A stretch of DNA of 64,000 nucleotides from Roseibium sp. MMSF_3544 (GCF_030732845.1 NZ_JASHKA010000016.1:62001-126000); one strand, 5' to 3'; counted from the first letter of the stretch, positions 52,970 through 62,939 are shown. Notes: a model not told the origin generated them from the letters alone. Program-made: numbers and translations.

Positions 52970-53028
52970 CGTACTTACTTAATCCAGTCTCCCTGTCCCT
53001 TCAATGCACTGTAGTGTTTCAAACCGCA

Positions 53029-53042
53029 TTGCGTTTGATCAA
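53029..53042. promoter_or_regulatory. FNR/FixK-like box upstream of ccmC
   Basis: TTGCG-TTTG-ATCAA agrees with TTGAT-N4-ATCAA at 8 of 10 positions. It lies 60 bp before the ccmC start in a 150-bp gap inside the ccm cluster. Cytochrome c maturation is often oxygen-regulated. One site with two mismatches is weak evidence. Confidence 0.3.
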
Positions 53043-53119
53043 GTCAGGAAGGTGTGAATGTGAATTCTCATTGCGACCGTAGCGTGACCGCGAATGTCCT
53101 GTCCTTCAGGGCACGGACC

Positions 53120-53791
53120 TTAGTCCGCGGCAAACCGCAATGCGGCCGCTGACGCGATCGGGCCGACAACGGCGGCAATCAGTGTGAGGGCACACAGGAT
53201 CAGGAACGGGGTCATGAACGGAACCGGATCGTGAATGGCCGCGTCTGCCGAGCTCACGCCGAAAATCAGAATGGGAACAGTCAGCGGCACGACCAGGACG
53301 GCCAGCAACAGGCCGCCACGGCGCAGCGAGACGGTTAGCGAGGCACCGATGGCGCCGATCAATGTCAGCGCAGGCGTTCCAACCAGCAGCGTTGCGGTCA
53401 CGGCAGCCATTGCGACAGGGTCGAGATTGAGAAACACCGAAAAGAGCGGGGCCGCCACGACCAGTGGCAGGCCGGTCGACAACCAGTGGGCCAGGCACTT
53501 GATCAGGACCACCAGTTCCAGCGGTCGCCCGGCCATAAGCATCAGATCAAGCGTGCCGTCTTCCCGGTCCGCCTGAAAGAGCCTGTCCAGGCCGAGGAGC
53601 GTCGCCAGCAAGGCGCCGATCCAAAGGATCGCCGGTCCGATGCGTGCAAGCAGGTTGAGGTCCGGGCCGACACCGAAGGGAAATACGGTGACGACTGCCA
53701 GGAAGAACAGGACGCCGACAATTGCGCTGCCGCCAATGCGGACGGAAAGACGCAAGTCCCGGCGGAAAAGAGCCATTGCCCATCCGGTCAC
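53120..53791 (-). CDS. ccmB: heme exporter protein CcmB
   Basis: 223 residues, six helices. The N-terminal FRRDLRLSVR segment and FQADREDGTLDLMLMAGRPLELVVLIKCLAHWL near 70-100 are the CcmB coupling helix region that contacts CcmA. With CcmA it forms the ABC unit that energises heme release from CcmE. Overlaps ccmA by 4 bp (53788-53791). Confidence 0.94.
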   Translation of the reverse strand: MTGWAMALFRRDLRLSVRIGGSAIVGVLFFLAVVTVFPFGVGPDLNLLARIGPAILWIGALLATLLGLDRLFQADREDGTLDLMLMAGRPLELVVLIKCLAHWLSTGLPLVVAAPLFSVFLNLDPVAMAAVTATLLVGTPALTLIGAIGASLTVSLRRGGLLLAVLVVPLTVPILIFGVSSADAAIHDPVPFMTPFLILCALTLIAAVVGPIASAAALRFAAD

Positions 53792-54450
53792 AGCAAAGCC
53801 TCCTCGGGAACCTGATCGGCAGGGTCGGGAGCTTCAAGATGCAGGACGTTGATCGTGTTGAGCGCCAGCTCGGTGTGCGTTGCCGTCACGATCAGTCCAC
53901 CTGCGGCAAGGTGATCGTTCATCAGGCCGAGAAGCTGCTGCTCGGACGCCTTGTCGAGTGCAGATGTCGGCTCGTCCATGAGCCAGACCGGGCGCGGCGT
54001 CACGAGGAGCCGCGCGAGCGACAACCGCCGTTTCTGTCCCGCTGACAAATAGGCCGCCGGCAGAAGAGCCGTGTGCCCAATTCCAAGTGTTTCCAATGCG
54101 GCAAGCGGCTGTAGGCTGCTTCCGGAAAAACTCTCATGAACAGACGGCGCCGCAAAACTCTGCCAGAAATCCAGATTTTCCAGGACGGACAAAGCGGGCT
54201 TAACGGCATCCTGATGGCCGAAATAGTGGGCCTGCTCCTGAGGCAATTTCTCCGGCTCGCCATCCTCCAGGCGGATCGTACCCTCAGCAAGGGGAACGAG
54301 CCCGGCGAGGGTGCGCAAGAGCGACGATTTGCCGATGCCGTTGGCACCGGTCACCACAAGAGCCGAGCCTTGCTCCAATGAAAAGGACAGATCCTGAAAC
54401 ACCCGGCGGCCGCCGCGATCGATGGTCAGGTTTTCAGCGATGAGTTTCAG
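53788..54450 (-). CDS. ccmA: heme exporter ATP-binding protein CcmA, apparent CTG start
   Basis: 220 residues if started at CTG 54450. Walker A GANGIGKSS, signature LSAGQKRRLSLARLL and Walker B VWLMDEPTSALD are intact. The homologous N-terminus reads LKLIAENLTIDRGGRRVFQDL, but no ATG, GTG or TTG precedes that stretch: upstream of the CTG the frame reaches a TAA with only rare-type codons. The CTG has GGAG seven bases upstream. The first conventional start (GTG 54402) would delete the first ABC beta strand and A-loop. Confidence 0.9.
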   Translation of the reverse strand: MKLIAENLTIDRGGRRVFQDLSFSLEQGSALVVTGANGIGKSSLLRTLAGLVPLAEGTIRLEDGEPEKLPQEQAHYFGHQDAVKPALSVLENLDFWQSFAAPSVHESFSGSSLQPLAALETLGIGHTALLPAAYLSAGQKRRLSLARLLVTPRPVWLMDEPTSALDKASEQQLLGLMNDHLAAGGLIVTATHTELALNTINVLHLEAPDPADQVPEEALL

Positions 54451-54619
54451 GAGACTGCTCCGGCAGAAAATGGACGTTTGTCTTGTTAGTTGCCCCCGCA
54501 GTTATCACGCAAGGAAATTCGGCAGCCTTAATCTTTGTCAAATAGGTGCTGAATCGTCGGCCGGATTAATCTTATGCCTCGGACGCCTGAGAACAAATTC
54601 CAAGTTTACTGAAATGCTT

Positions 54620-55528
54620 TCACTCAAACACCGCTTCGATCCCTTCCAGACCGATTCCTTCCTTGATCTCGCGAAGACGCAGGTAAATTAAGGCTGTGAT
54701 AATGCACAAGTAACCCATCGAAACCCCAAAAATGATCATGGACGATACGACCGACACAACGCTGCCGATGGTCTCTGACAGAAAGGAAGCGGCTATCGCC
54801 AACAAGAAGGTAACGATTGAAAGCAGCGCCTGAACAGCGGCACTGCACAAACCAGCGAGAACGAGTGTCCCCAAAACACGCAGGCGGTAGCCCTTGGTGA
54901 GTGCCGCGCTGCGGCTGAGACTGCCAAACCCTGCTTTTTCTATGACCGCCGCCGGTGGGATGACGCAATAGGTGGCGAAGACCCAGAGATAAAGCGCGGG
55001 TATTGCCAGAAAAATCAGGATTGAGAGAACCGGTGCAAGGCCCATCAGCATGGCTACGAGAAACTGCGCGATCAAGAGAAGTACGCCAACCAGCAGTGTG
55101 AGGATTGCAATGGTGGGTGCAGCGAAAAGGGCGGATTTGAAGCAAACTCTCAGATTCACCTTTCTACGCTGCGTGGCTTCGTGTGTGAGTTTGGACATGA
55201 AGCCCAAAACTACTGCGAACACACCGCACATTGCGACCAACGAGACAATCGTTTTTAAGGCTACTGATGACCAATGCCATGCCGGGTTTTCCAGATCGAT
55301 CGCCGTCGGATCGCTCAGCAAGAAAAAGAGCGGTACGATGGCGACCAGAATTGGGATCAGACAACCGACTGTGATCTTGAGTATGTGGTTGAGCAGTATC
55401 GAAAAGCTCTCACCGATCAGTTTGCCGACCCCGAGAGGCAGTTTGGGTTCGGCTCCCCTCGACGCAGGCGCTTGCACGTGATGGTCACGATTCGGGTTTT
55501 CGGCAGAGTGCCCGTTCTGATTCTGCAA
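54620..55528 (-). CDS. polytopic membrane protein, first described member of a tandem paralogous trio
   Basis: 302 residues with about six helices and a 25-residue polar N-terminal tail. Shares with the two following genes the opening LPLGVGKLIGESFSILL, the central GSLSRSAALTKGYRLRVLG and the C-terminal ALIYLRLREIKEGIGLEGIEAVFE. Resembles YciC/GPDPase-membrane-domain-type proteins, but I cannot place it firmly. It is the most diverged of the trio, with an extra loop near residue 75. Followed by a 168-bp gap before ccmA. Confidence 0.75.
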   Translation of the reverse strand: MQNQNGHSAENPNRDHHVQAPASRGAEPKLPLGVGKLIGESFSILLNHILKITVGCLIPILVAIVPLFFLLSDPTAIDLENPAWHWSSVALKTIVSLVAMCGVFAVVLGFMSKLTHEATQRRKVNLRVCFKSALFAAPTIAILTLLVGVLLLIAQFLVAMLMGLAPVLSILIFLAIPALYLWVFATYCVIPPAAVIEKAGFGSLSRSAALTKGYRLRVLGTLVLAGLCSAAVQALLSIVTFLLAIAASFLSETIGSVVSVVSSMIIFGVSMGYLCIITALIYLRLREIKEGIGLEGIEAVFE

Positions 55529-55699
55529 TGTGTCTAAGCCTGCCGATTATGCCTTTACCTGATCGAGCCACCATAGGTTGCTCACTGGCTGCTCTCAAGC
55601 AAGAAGCCAAATCATCTGTCTAGATTTGGCGTCTAAACTCTAGCTAAGACTTCTGAAAGGACCGGAACGCCGCGAGCTGCGCGGCGTTCCGAAGACGTG

Positions 55700-56476
55700 T
55701 TATTCAAAAACGGCCGCAATCTGGTCGACGTTGACGCCTTCCTTGATTTCACGCAGGCGCGCATAAATGAGGGCGACGAGGATACTGATCAAACCCGCAG
55801 CGATGGTTGAGAACGCAACGAAAATAACCGCTGCCAGAATGATGCCGCCGAAACTGCTGACGAGACCCACAAGAAGAAGCGCAACCGTGTTGATGAGGAT
55901 GGCGCAAATAAACGCCAGTATGATCGCGCCGACGATGGGCCAGCGATATTCCTTCGTGAGCGCGGCGCTACGGCCAAGACCGCCGAAGCCAACCCGCTCG
56001 ATCACGATGGCGGGCGCGATGACGCTGAAGACCGCATAGACCCAGAGGCCAGGGACAATCAGCAGCACAATGCCGATACCGGCTAGGATGCCGACGACGA
56101 TACTGAGGATCGCAAGGGGTACGATGGCCGCAAGCGCCGGTCCAAAATAGCGGCCAATCTGCACAGGCCGGTTGAGCTTGGCGTCGTAGGCGAGCTGGAT
56201 CAGGAGCGCTGTGGTCAGGGTATAGACGACGATATCGACCAGCATGGACAGCACGAAGGCGATGCCGCTGCCGGCGCTGTTGAATTCCGGCTCGGACAGG
56301 CCAAGCACGACGTTGAAGCCGGTCAGCGCGCCCGAAATCAGGAGACCGATCAGGCTCGGCAAAAAGGCAACGGCAATGACCTGAACGAATTTGCTGAAAA
56401 GGATTGAAAAGCTGTCTCCCAGGAGCCGGCCGACGCCAAGCGGGGGTTTGGGTTGAACTGCAGATACATCGGTCAT
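55700..56476 (-). CDS. polytopic membrane protein, second of tandem paralogous trio
   Basis: 258 residues from ATG 56476 (an ATG or alternative at 56497 adds seven). Six helices; opening PPLGVGRLLGDSFSILFSKF, central LGRSAALTKEYRWPIVGA and C-terminal RLREIKEGVNVDQIAAVFE. Very similar to the next gene at both ends and in the TTALLIQLAYDAKLNRP loop. No soluble domain or catalytic motif. Unknown function. Confidence 0.75.
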   Translation of the reverse strand: MTDVSAVQPKPPLGVGRLLGDSFSILFSKFVQVIAVAFLPSLIGLLISGALTGFNVVLGLSEPEFNSAGSGIAFVLSMLVDIVVYTLTTALLIQLAYDAKLNRPVQIGRYFGPALAAIVPLAILSIVVGILAGIGIVLLIVPGLWVYAVFSVIAPAIVIERVGFGGLGRSAALTKEYRWPIVGAIILAFICAILINTVALLLVGLVSSFGGIILAAVIFVAFSTIAAGLISILVALIYARLREIKEGVNVDQIAAVFE

Positions 56477-56642
56477 GAAAAAACTCCGTGAATTCAAAAC
56501 TGACTTCGGGCCTGGACCTGATCCTGGACACCATTCGTAAAATTGCCGGGCACGAAACCGCGACCAGCATTAAACGCGACAGATGTCACGCTCGTAAACT
56601 CGAAACTGAAAAGTAGAATCAAGTTGTATGCTCAGATTGCAC

Positions 56643-57410
56643 CTAATCGAAAACCGCCGCAATCTGATCGACGCTGACACCTTCCTTGATTTCGCGCAGG
56701 CGTGCATAAATCAGCGCCGTCAGGATACTTAGAAGACCGGTTCCGACGGACGTGAATGCCGCATAAGACAAAGTTGCGACCAGCAGCATGTCACTGCTCA
56801 TGGCGTAGTCGGAGATGCCGAGCGCAACGACGATGACAATCAGCGCACAGACCCAGCCAAGGGCAAGCGCGCCGACAATCGGCCAACGGTAGTTTTTGGT
56901 GAGCTTTTCGCTCCGTCCGAGACCCTTGAACCCGAGACGTTCGATGACAACGGCCGGTTCCATCACCGAAAACACGGCGTAGACCCAAAGCCCTGGAATG
57001 ATCAGCGCGAGCGCGGCAAGCCCGATCAGGAGGCTGACAAGAATGCCGAGGATTGTAATCGGGAAAATCGCACTCAGGGCCGGTCCGACATATTTTGCGG
57101 GCCGAATGGGTTTCTTCAGTTTCGCATCATAGGCAAGCTGGACCAGCAATGCGGTGGTAATCGAATAAACCACCAGGTCGACGATGTTCACCAGAGCGTC
57201 CGCGCCGCTAGATGATGCTTCTGTTTCTTCCAGGCTCAGGACGGTGTCGAACCCGACCAGATACCCCGCCAGGAGAACACCCAGAAGGCTGGGCACAAAC
57301 GCGATCAGGACGATCGGAAAAAAATACCTGAAAAGGATCGAGAAACTGTCCTTGATGAGAGATCCGACACCAAGTGGGATGTGCGGCTCTTCACTGGCCT
57401 GTTGGGTCAT
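56643..57410 (-). CDS. polytopic membrane protein, third of tandem paralogous trio
   Basis: 255 residues, six helices. Opening IPLGVGSLIKDSFSILFRYF, central LGRSEKLTKNYRWPIVGA and C-terminal RLREIKEGVSVDQIAAVFD. First transcribed of the three, 41 bp after the RDD gene, so it may be read from the MoxR-cluster promoter. Recent duplication with the second paralogue is likely. Confidence 0.75.
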   Translation of the reverse strand: MTQQASEEPHIPLGVGSLIKDSFSILFRYFFPIVLIAFVPSLLGVLLAGYLVGFDTVLSLEETEASSSGADALVNIVDLVVYSITTALLVQLAYDAKLKKPIRPAKYVGPALSAIFPITILGILVSLLIGLAALALIIPGLWVYAVFSVMEPAVVIERLGFKGLGRSEKLTKNYRWPIVGALALGWVCALIVIVVALGISDYAMSSDMLLVATLSYAAFTSVGTGLLSILTALIYARLREIKEGVSVDQIAAVFD

Positions 57411-57451
57411 TCGATCACTCTTGCCGGACGCCTGTTTGCCGTTGCTGCCAA

Positions 57452-58375
57452 CTAGGCATCCTCTCCGTTCTTGGCGTAATGCTTGTTCTCGCGCCTGTCA
57501 CCGAACAACTGCCGCTGTTCCAGATGCTCGCGCTGGGCCTTGTAGAACGCTTGCAGGAACCGCAGACGTTCTGAGCGCGCCACCGGGTCCGCATAACCGA
57601 TCTTCTTGCGGATCTTTTCCACGATCGCCTCGATAGTCGCATCGCGCTGGCGGCCGCCGTCGGTCGTGGGCCGTGTGTTCTGCGCCCTGAGCAGTGATTC
57701 GAGCGTCTGAAGTTCGAAGGCGCCGTAGTGGTCCAGCTGGTGTGACAGGAAAACGAACTGCTTGCGGTTCTCGCCGAATGCCCGTGGCTCGCTGGCCAGA
57801 TCTTTCAGCAGCACCGGGACCGGCAGATGAATGACGTGGGTTCCTGCCATCATATCGCCCAGGCGGCGCCGGTAGCGATCGAAAATCGGAACGAACAGGC
57901 ACATCAAAATCCAGCCAAGGGCGGCGAACGAAGCGACGGGCGAAGCCACATCAAGCATCAGGACAAGGGTTCCCGGCAGGAAGACTTCCGCTTCCTTCAT
58001 CATGTTGCGCAGGACAAGTGCGTGGGTCGTCAGCGGCCCGCCATCATGGGAAACGACCTTGATTTTCATCAGCCGCTTTCCGAGCGTCTGGCCGTTCCAC
58101 ACGAGTTCGGCCAGCACGTAGTAGGGCACACGGATCAGAAAGAACAGGAGGGCGCCAATTGCGAAAATCGTTTGCGGGCTGGTTACGTCGAGTGTTGCCA
58201 GCAGGATCATGATGCAAACAAGAGCAACAACCGTGATGACGATGTCAGTAATCTGGGCGCCGAGACGGACCCCGACGCCGGCCACCTCAAGCGTCAGAGG
58301 CACCCCTTCGGGCGGCATGAGCTCGCTTGGGGACGGGCGCGTGTCCTTTTTCTTTTTTCTCAGGCGCAGGATCAT
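57452..58375 (-). CDS. RDD domain membrane protein
   Basis: 307 residues. The RDD domain (about 20-190) starts PLTLEVAGVGVRLGAQITD, where the usual Arg-Asp appears as R..D, with LVWNGQTLGKRLMKIKVV near 110 and DRYRRRLGDMMAGTHVIHL near 165. Then a charged cytoplasmic C-terminus of about 120 residues that is likely helical. RDD proteins are putative transport or accessory membrane proteins. Overlaps the SpoIIM gene by 4 bp (58372-58375). Confidence 0.87.
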   Translation of the reverse strand: MILRLRKKKKDTRPSPSELMPPEGVPLTLEVAGVGVRLGAQITDIVITVVALVCIMILLATLDVTSPQTIFAIGALLFFLIRVPYYVLAELVWNGQTLGKRLMKIKVVSHDGGPLTTHALVLRNMMKEAEVFLPGTLVLMLDVASPVASFAALGWILMCLFVPIFDRYRRRLGDMMAGTHVIHLPVPVLLKDLASEPRAFGENRKQFVFLSHQLDHYGAFELQTLESLLRAQNTRPTTDGGRQRDATIEAIVEKIRKKIGYADPVARSERLRFLQAFYKAQREHLEQRQLFGDRRENKHYAKNGEDA

Positions 58376-59373
58376 CTTTGCTCCCGGCCTCCGAAAACAA
58401 ACCAGGTCAGCCAGAGGGCTCCCACGCCCCAGCCGATGATGAAGCGTGCGTAAATGTCCTGGACAAGTTGCCGGCCATAGCCTTCCAGGAAGGCGGCGAC
58501 GAGCAACATCAGGGCTGCCACAAGCGCGAGTTTCACGGCGTCACGCCCGGCACGGCGCAAGGAGTCGATCCGGGAGAGGTCACCGGGGAAAAGCAGCGCG
58601 GTTCCGAGTTTCAGCCCGCCCGCACAGGCGATGCAGATCGCGGACAGTTCGGTCACACCGTGGATCGACAGCCAACCGGCGATATCAGGGCCAAGACCCC
58701 GCTCGACGTGCAGAGCATAAAAGGCGCCCAGCATCAGACCGTTATAGAAGGTGAGCAGAATGGCAGGCGCGCAGGCAAAGACACCCAGACCGAAGACAAA
58801 GATCGCAATGCGGGTGTTGTGCGAAAAGAGATAAGTGGCAAACGCACCCAGCCCTGATGCGTCTGGATTTTCGTCATAAATCACGGACCGCAGGGCTTCG
58901 TAGGTCGCATCCGGATTGCGCCCGCCCGACAATTCGGACGGCATGAACACGAAATACCAGTCCGGACTTTCGAAATAGAGCAGGTATCCTGAAAGGGCGC
59001 CGAGGCCCATGCACAGAAAACCGACAAGGATATAGGCCCAGGACCGGCGCATTGCCTGTGGCGCGCTGTGCGTGAAGAACCGCTGAAACAATCCTCCCAG
59101 TCGCTCCTGTGGCGCATAAACGCACAGATAGGCGCGGGAGGTCAACGCTTCCAGATATCCCAGGAGTGCCTTGTCGAGTGAAATCTCACGGGCAATCGCA
59201 AGCGACGTTGTTGCCTGCCGGTAAAGCGACGCCAGATCGCGGGCCTCGGCGAACTGCATGTGCTGCAATCCGCGGCTTTCTGCCGCCAGAACCAGCTTTT
59301 CAAGGCGCTGCCAGTCTGCTTCCCGTTCCTTGCGGAAGCGCGCCGAGCGCATGAGATCCTGATCCTTCATCAA
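58372..59373 (-). CDS. stage II sporulation protein M-like (SpoIIM) membrane protein
   Basis: 333 residues. Soluble N-terminal 100 residues, then five to six helices with the SpoIIM features FFTHSAPQAMRRSWAYI, FLFSHNTRIAIFVFGLG near 205 and GWLSIHGVTELSAICIACAGG near 260 with the invariant HG-x-E. In non-sporulating bacteria this family is tied to MoxR/DUF58/RDD clusters. 4-bp overlaps on both sides. Confidence 0.9.
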   Translation of the reverse strand: MMKDQDLMRSARFRKEREADWQRLEKLVLAAESRGLQHMQFAEARDLASLYRQATTSLAIAREISLDKALLGYLEALTSRAYLCVYAPQERLGGLFQRFFTHSAPQAMRRSWAYILVGFLCMGLGALSGYLLYFESPDWYFVFMPSELSGGRNPDATYEALRSVIYDENPDASGLGAFATYLFSHNTRIAIFVFGLGVFACAPAILLTFYNGLMLGAFYALHVERGLGPDIAGWLSIHGVTELSAICIACAGGLKLGTALLFPGDLSRIDSLRRAGRDAVKLALVAALMLLVAAFLEGYGRQLVQDIYARFIIGWGVGALWLTWFVFGGREQR

Positions 59374-60668
59374 ATCATCTCCCGCGCCTTGATTTCGAGA
59401 TAGGTCGAAATAAGCCGAGCAGTGACGGCGTTCGGCTTGGCGTCGACAATGGTGACGCCCATGCGCGCCAGCCTTTCCAGCACCAGCCTGCGTTCGGTGA
59501 TCGACTGGTTGGCCGCCACGATCGTGGCCGCACCCTCCATGTCGCCCGGTGCAGTCTCGATCAGCGTCTCCAGATCGGGATCACGGATCGCGACGAAGAT
59601 CAAAAGGTGGCGCTTGGAAAGTATGCCGATGTTCTCGATCAGCAGTTCGGCCGATGTCGTGTCGATGAAGTCGGTGAAGACGATGATCAAGCTGCGCTTG
59701 GGCGTCCGCGCGTTCAATTCGGTCAGCGCCAGCGTGTGGTTCGTCTCGCGGCTGACATAGGAGAGTTCCGCGGTCCAGTTGCGCAGCCGGGCAAAGGCAT
59801 TTCGCCCCGGCGCCGGTGCGGAGAAGGTCCGGGGCTTGACGTCATAGGAATAGTAGCCGACGAGGTCTCCACCGATGGCCGCGGCCCAGGCCGTTGCCAG
59901 CGCAGCGGTCACCGCGTGATCAATCTTCGGCAGCCCGCCGATTTCCTCGCGCATCAGGTAACCGTTGTCGAGCGCGATGATGACGTGGTGATTGCGTTCC
60001 GCGCGCAGTTCCTTGGCGACCAGCGAACGGCGCCGGGCGGAACGTTTCCAGTCGACCGACTTGATGTCCATGCCGGGGACGAAATCGCGCAGCTGGTGAA
60101 ACTCGGAGCCCTCGCCAAGGGCCCGGTTTTCCTTGACGCCGTAAAGCGTCGAGAGGACCGTTGTCGTGATCTCGCCGGATTGAACCTGGCGAATGTTGGG
60201 AACAACGCGCAGCTCTGCTCCCAGATCCAGCCTGGGCACGAATTCCAGAAGCTTGAACCGGGACTCCCAGAAAAGCCAGAGATGATGCAGGTTCCACAAT
60301 CCGCGGCGGACCGCGCGAATTGGAATGTCTGCCTGCAGCGAATTGTCAGGTCCTGGCTGGAAGATGATTTTCTTTTCGCCGCTCAGGCCTTCGGGCCATT
60401 CCAGTTTTGCCTGAAGGTTCTGCGGTGCGTTGTCGAGGCTGAGCCGCAAAACCGCATTTTCGCCGACAAAAATCTCCTGTGGAACATCAAAGGTCAGGTT
60501 CTTCGGGCGCTTGAGGGAGGTGGCCATGTCAAACGCCACCACAAGCGCAAGGATAACCCAGACAAGGACCGCCAGGTCGCGCAGAGCCGTGCTCGCCACA
60601 ATCATGATCAGCGAGAAGAAAAGCGCGCCAGCACCCAGGTACAGAAGTCTTTCGGACGGACGGATCAG
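59370..60668 (-). CDS. DUF58 domain protein with apparent CTG start
   Basis: 432 residues if started at the CTG 60666-60668. Expected N-terminus [14 protein letters not shown] plus first helix, second helix ending near 55, and the DUF58 core [29 protein letters not shown] (near 195-225), followed by a VWA-like Rossmann part with [11 protein letters not shown] and [11 protein letters not shown]. The CTG overlaps the moxR TGA as CTGA, the same 4-bp geometry as the other junctions here, with GAGG seven bases upstream. The first conventional start, ATG 60605, would cut through helix 1. Confidence 0.88.
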   Translation of the reverse strand: MIRPSERLLYLGAGALFFSLIMIVASTALRDLAVLVWVILALVVAFDMATSLKRPKNLTFDVPQEIFVGENAVLRLSLDNAPQNLQAKLEWPEGLSGEKKIIFQPGPDNSLQADIPIRAVRRGLWNLHHLWLFWESRFKLLEFVPRLDLGAELRVVPNIRQVQSGEITTTVLSTLYGVKENRALGEGSEFHQLRDFVPGMDIKSVDWKRSARRRSLVAKELRAERNHHVIIALDNGYLMREEIGGLPKIDHAVTAALATAWAAAIGGDLVGYYSYDVKPRTFSAPAPGRNAFARLRNWTAELSYVSRETNHTLALTELNARTPKRSLIIVFTDFIDTTSAELLIENIGILSKRHLLIFVAIRDPDLETLIETAPGDMEGAATIVAANQSITERRLVLERLARMGVTIVDAKPNAVTARLISTYLEIKAREMI

Positions 60669-61621
60669 CGTGGAGCCTCGATCTGATTGAGAATGTTTTC
60701 CAGAACCTGGTCTGAACTGCGCCCTTCGATCTCCGCTGCCGGACCCAGCACGATCCGGTGGCGGAGCGCCGGTACGAAAAGACGTTTGACATCGTCGGGA
60801 ATGGCAAAATCGCGTCCGTTCAGGGCCGCTGTTGCCCTTGTGGCGCTGACCAGCGCATCGGCGGCGCGCGTCGATGCTCCGTAGGCGATCTCGGCATTCT
60901 CACGCGTCGCACGGACAAGGCGCAGAATATAGGCCAGGATGTCGTCTTTCAGGATGATCCCGTCGACCAGAGACCTTGTGTCGGCAAGGGCTTCGGCATC
61001 GAGCACTTTGGACAGCATCGCCGTTTCCAGACCCGCCTCCAGCGGCTGGGCCGCGTGCTGGCGCAGGATGGACATTTCAACTGTCTCGGGCGGGAAATCG
61101 ATCATGATCTTGAACAGAAACCGGTCGAGTTGGGCTTCCGGCAGCGGATAGGTGCCCTGTTGTTCGATCGGGTTCTGGGTCGCCACGACAATGAACTCGC
61201 TGCCGAGCGCATGATCGGTTCCGTCGATGCTGACCATGCGTTCGTTCATGGCTTGCAGGAGTGCGGCCTGCGTCTTGGGCGGCGCCCGGTTGATTTCATC
61301 GGCAAGGAGAACCTGGGAAAACACCGGCCCCTTCGTCAGAACAAAGTTGTTGGTTCTGAAGTCGAAGATCGACGTTCCGAGAACGTCACCCGGCATCAGG
61401 TCGGGTGTGAACTGGATGCGGCCGAAATCAAGCGCCAGCGCGGCGGCAAAGCTTCTGGCCAGAAGCGTCTTTGCCGTGCCCGGAGGGCCCTCGAGCAGCA
61501 CGTGGCCGCGCGCGAACAGTGCGACCAGCAGGAGATCGATGATTTCGTCCTGGCCGAGAACGGTGCGGCCAATCTCAGCCCTCAGGGCATCTGTCCGTTG
61601 GCGAAGGACATCAAGCGTCAT
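60665..61621 (-). CDS. moxR: MoxR family AAA+ ATPase
   Basis: 318 residues from ATG 61621. Walker [14 protein letters not shown] near 40, Walker [23 protein letters not shown] near 105, sensor 1 [24 protein letters not shown] near 145. MoxR ATPases act as chaperones for VWA/DUF58 partner proteins, encoded next. The frame extends 47 codons upstream in the DUF4350 gene without similarity; the two genes overlap by 11 bp. Confidence 0.95.
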   Translation of the reverse strand: MTLDVLRQRTDALRAEIGRTVLGQDEIIDLLLVALFARGHVLLEGPPGTAKTLLARSFAAALALDFGRIQFTPDLMPGDVLGTSIFDFRTNNFVLTKGPVFSQVLLADEINRAPPKTQAALLQAMNERMVSIDGTDHALGSEFIVVATQNPIEQQGTYPLPEAQLDRFLFKIMIDFPPETVEMSILRQHAAQPLEAGLETAMLSKVLDAEALADTRSLVDGIILKDDILAYILRLVRATRENAEIAYGASTRAADALVSATRATAALNGRDFAIPDDVKRLFVPALRHRIVLGPAAEIEGRSSDQVLENILNQIEAPR

Positions 61622-62939
61622 GGGTGATTTGCTCCAAAACCTGTTCAAATTCGTCGATGAGGTGAATGGCTTCCGTCGCCTGCGTGCGTTCGGGAAGCTT
61701 GCGGATATGCTCAAGCACGTTCCTGAGGCGCACAGCCTCGGCGGGGTGCTGCCGTTCCGCAAATTTCAGGAATTCGTTTTCCTTGGCGTAGTGGCGTGCA
61801 TGTGCCGGGCCGAACAAATGTGACGTGACGGCGGAGATCCTGGCGGCGGTGTACTCGCGCACCAGCGCGCCGTCCTGACCCGAGAGCCGCATCAGGCGCG
61901 CGCGCGCCTCGACGGCAAGTGCCTTGCCGGCGCCCGGTGCGGTGCGATCCCTGAGAACGGGGCCGTATCTGAGCGCAGCCCGCCACAGGAACAACGCCAG
62001 CAACATCGCTGCGCCAAGCCACAGGATCAGAAAGGGCGGACCAAAAAACCGCGCAAGATCCGACCAGGTGCGTTCACGCTCCGGTTCTTCGTAGGGATCG
62101 CGCAACCAGGAAGCCCGGCTGTAGTCGATGACGATGTTGCCCTCATCGACATATGACGACAGAAAATCGAGCGCGATGGTCGCATTTTCGCCAAGGCGGA
62201 GGCCGTGATTGTTGAGGAGATCGGGATCGGAGAGGACCAGAACCCGTTCGTAGCCGTCCTCTTCGGGATCGTCGCCGGGATCGAGCGGGCACTCGCCGAG
62301 GATCATCGCATCGCTCGTTCCGATGATGGGCGCGCAGCCATCGCTTTTGAACATCTGGGCGGCGTAAAGGTCAGCCCTCAGGCTGCGGCCGTCTTCGGCC
62401 CTGTAGGTGAATTCGGTGAACGGCGTGCGGGCGAGCACAATCTCCGCCTTTTCGCCGGTTACGTCCTGCAGGGTCGACTGGATCCTCTGTGGGCCGATCA
62501 GAAGAATTGGGTGGGCAAAGCCGGTCAGACGCATGCCGCTGCGCCATTTCGGCAGCACGACGAGTGTCGGGACCCTTTGCGCCTTGGTCGCAATCACCGA
62601 AGCCTGGAGATCGTATTCGTCCTGCTGCAGCAGGAGCTCCTGCTTGGTCGACGGTGCGGCACGGGATTGGTCGAGCGCCGTATCGTAAACGGGCAGCACC
62701 AGCAGATCGACCGTGGTCTGGTCAATGGGCCAACCGCCGGCAAAATTGTAGGTTGTGACACCGTTTTCCGTCAGCCAGACCTGCAGACCATCGAGACCGG
62801 CGGGAGAGCTGCGCAGGGTCTGCTGGCGTTGAGACAGGACATACCAGAGCGCTGCGAAAACGACCACGCAGACAACCGCAATCACGAGGAATTCGATCCG
62901 CGGGCCGCTGGGCCGTGACATGGAAGCTGTGTCGCTCAT
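61611..62939 (-). CDS. DUF4350 domain-containing membrane protein
   Basis: 442 residues. One N-terminal helix (about 12-32), a large periplasmic-type domain of GATase/ABC-auxiliary style ([21 protein letters not shown] near 48, typical DUF4350), a second helix at about 295-318 ([20 protein letters not shown]) and a cytoplasmic helical C-terminus. Function unknown; constantly found in MoxR-DUF58 clusters. Start ATG overlaps the DUF4129 gene stop by 4 bp. Confidence 0.87.
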   Translation of the reverse strand: MSDTASMSRPSGPRIEFLVIAVVCVVVFAALWYVLSQRQQTLRSSPAGLDGLQVWLTENGVTTYNFAGGWPIDQTTVDLLVLPVYDTALDQSRAAPSTKQELLLQQDEYDLQASVIATKAQRVPTLVVLPKWRSGMRLTGFAHPILLIGPQRIQSTLQDVTGEKAEIVLARTPFTEFTYRAEDGRSLRADLYAAQMFKSDGCAPIIGTSDAMILGECPLDPGDDPEEDGYERVLVLSDPDLLNNHGLRLGENATIALDFLSSYVDEGNIVIDYSRASWLRDPYEEPERERTWSDLARFFGPPFLILWLGAAMLLALFLWRAALRYGPVLRDRTAPGAGKALAVEARARLMRLSGQDGALVREYTAARISAVTSHLFGPAHARHYAKENEFLKFAERQHPAEAVRLRNVLEHIRKLPERTQATEAIHLIDEFEQVLEQITHDA

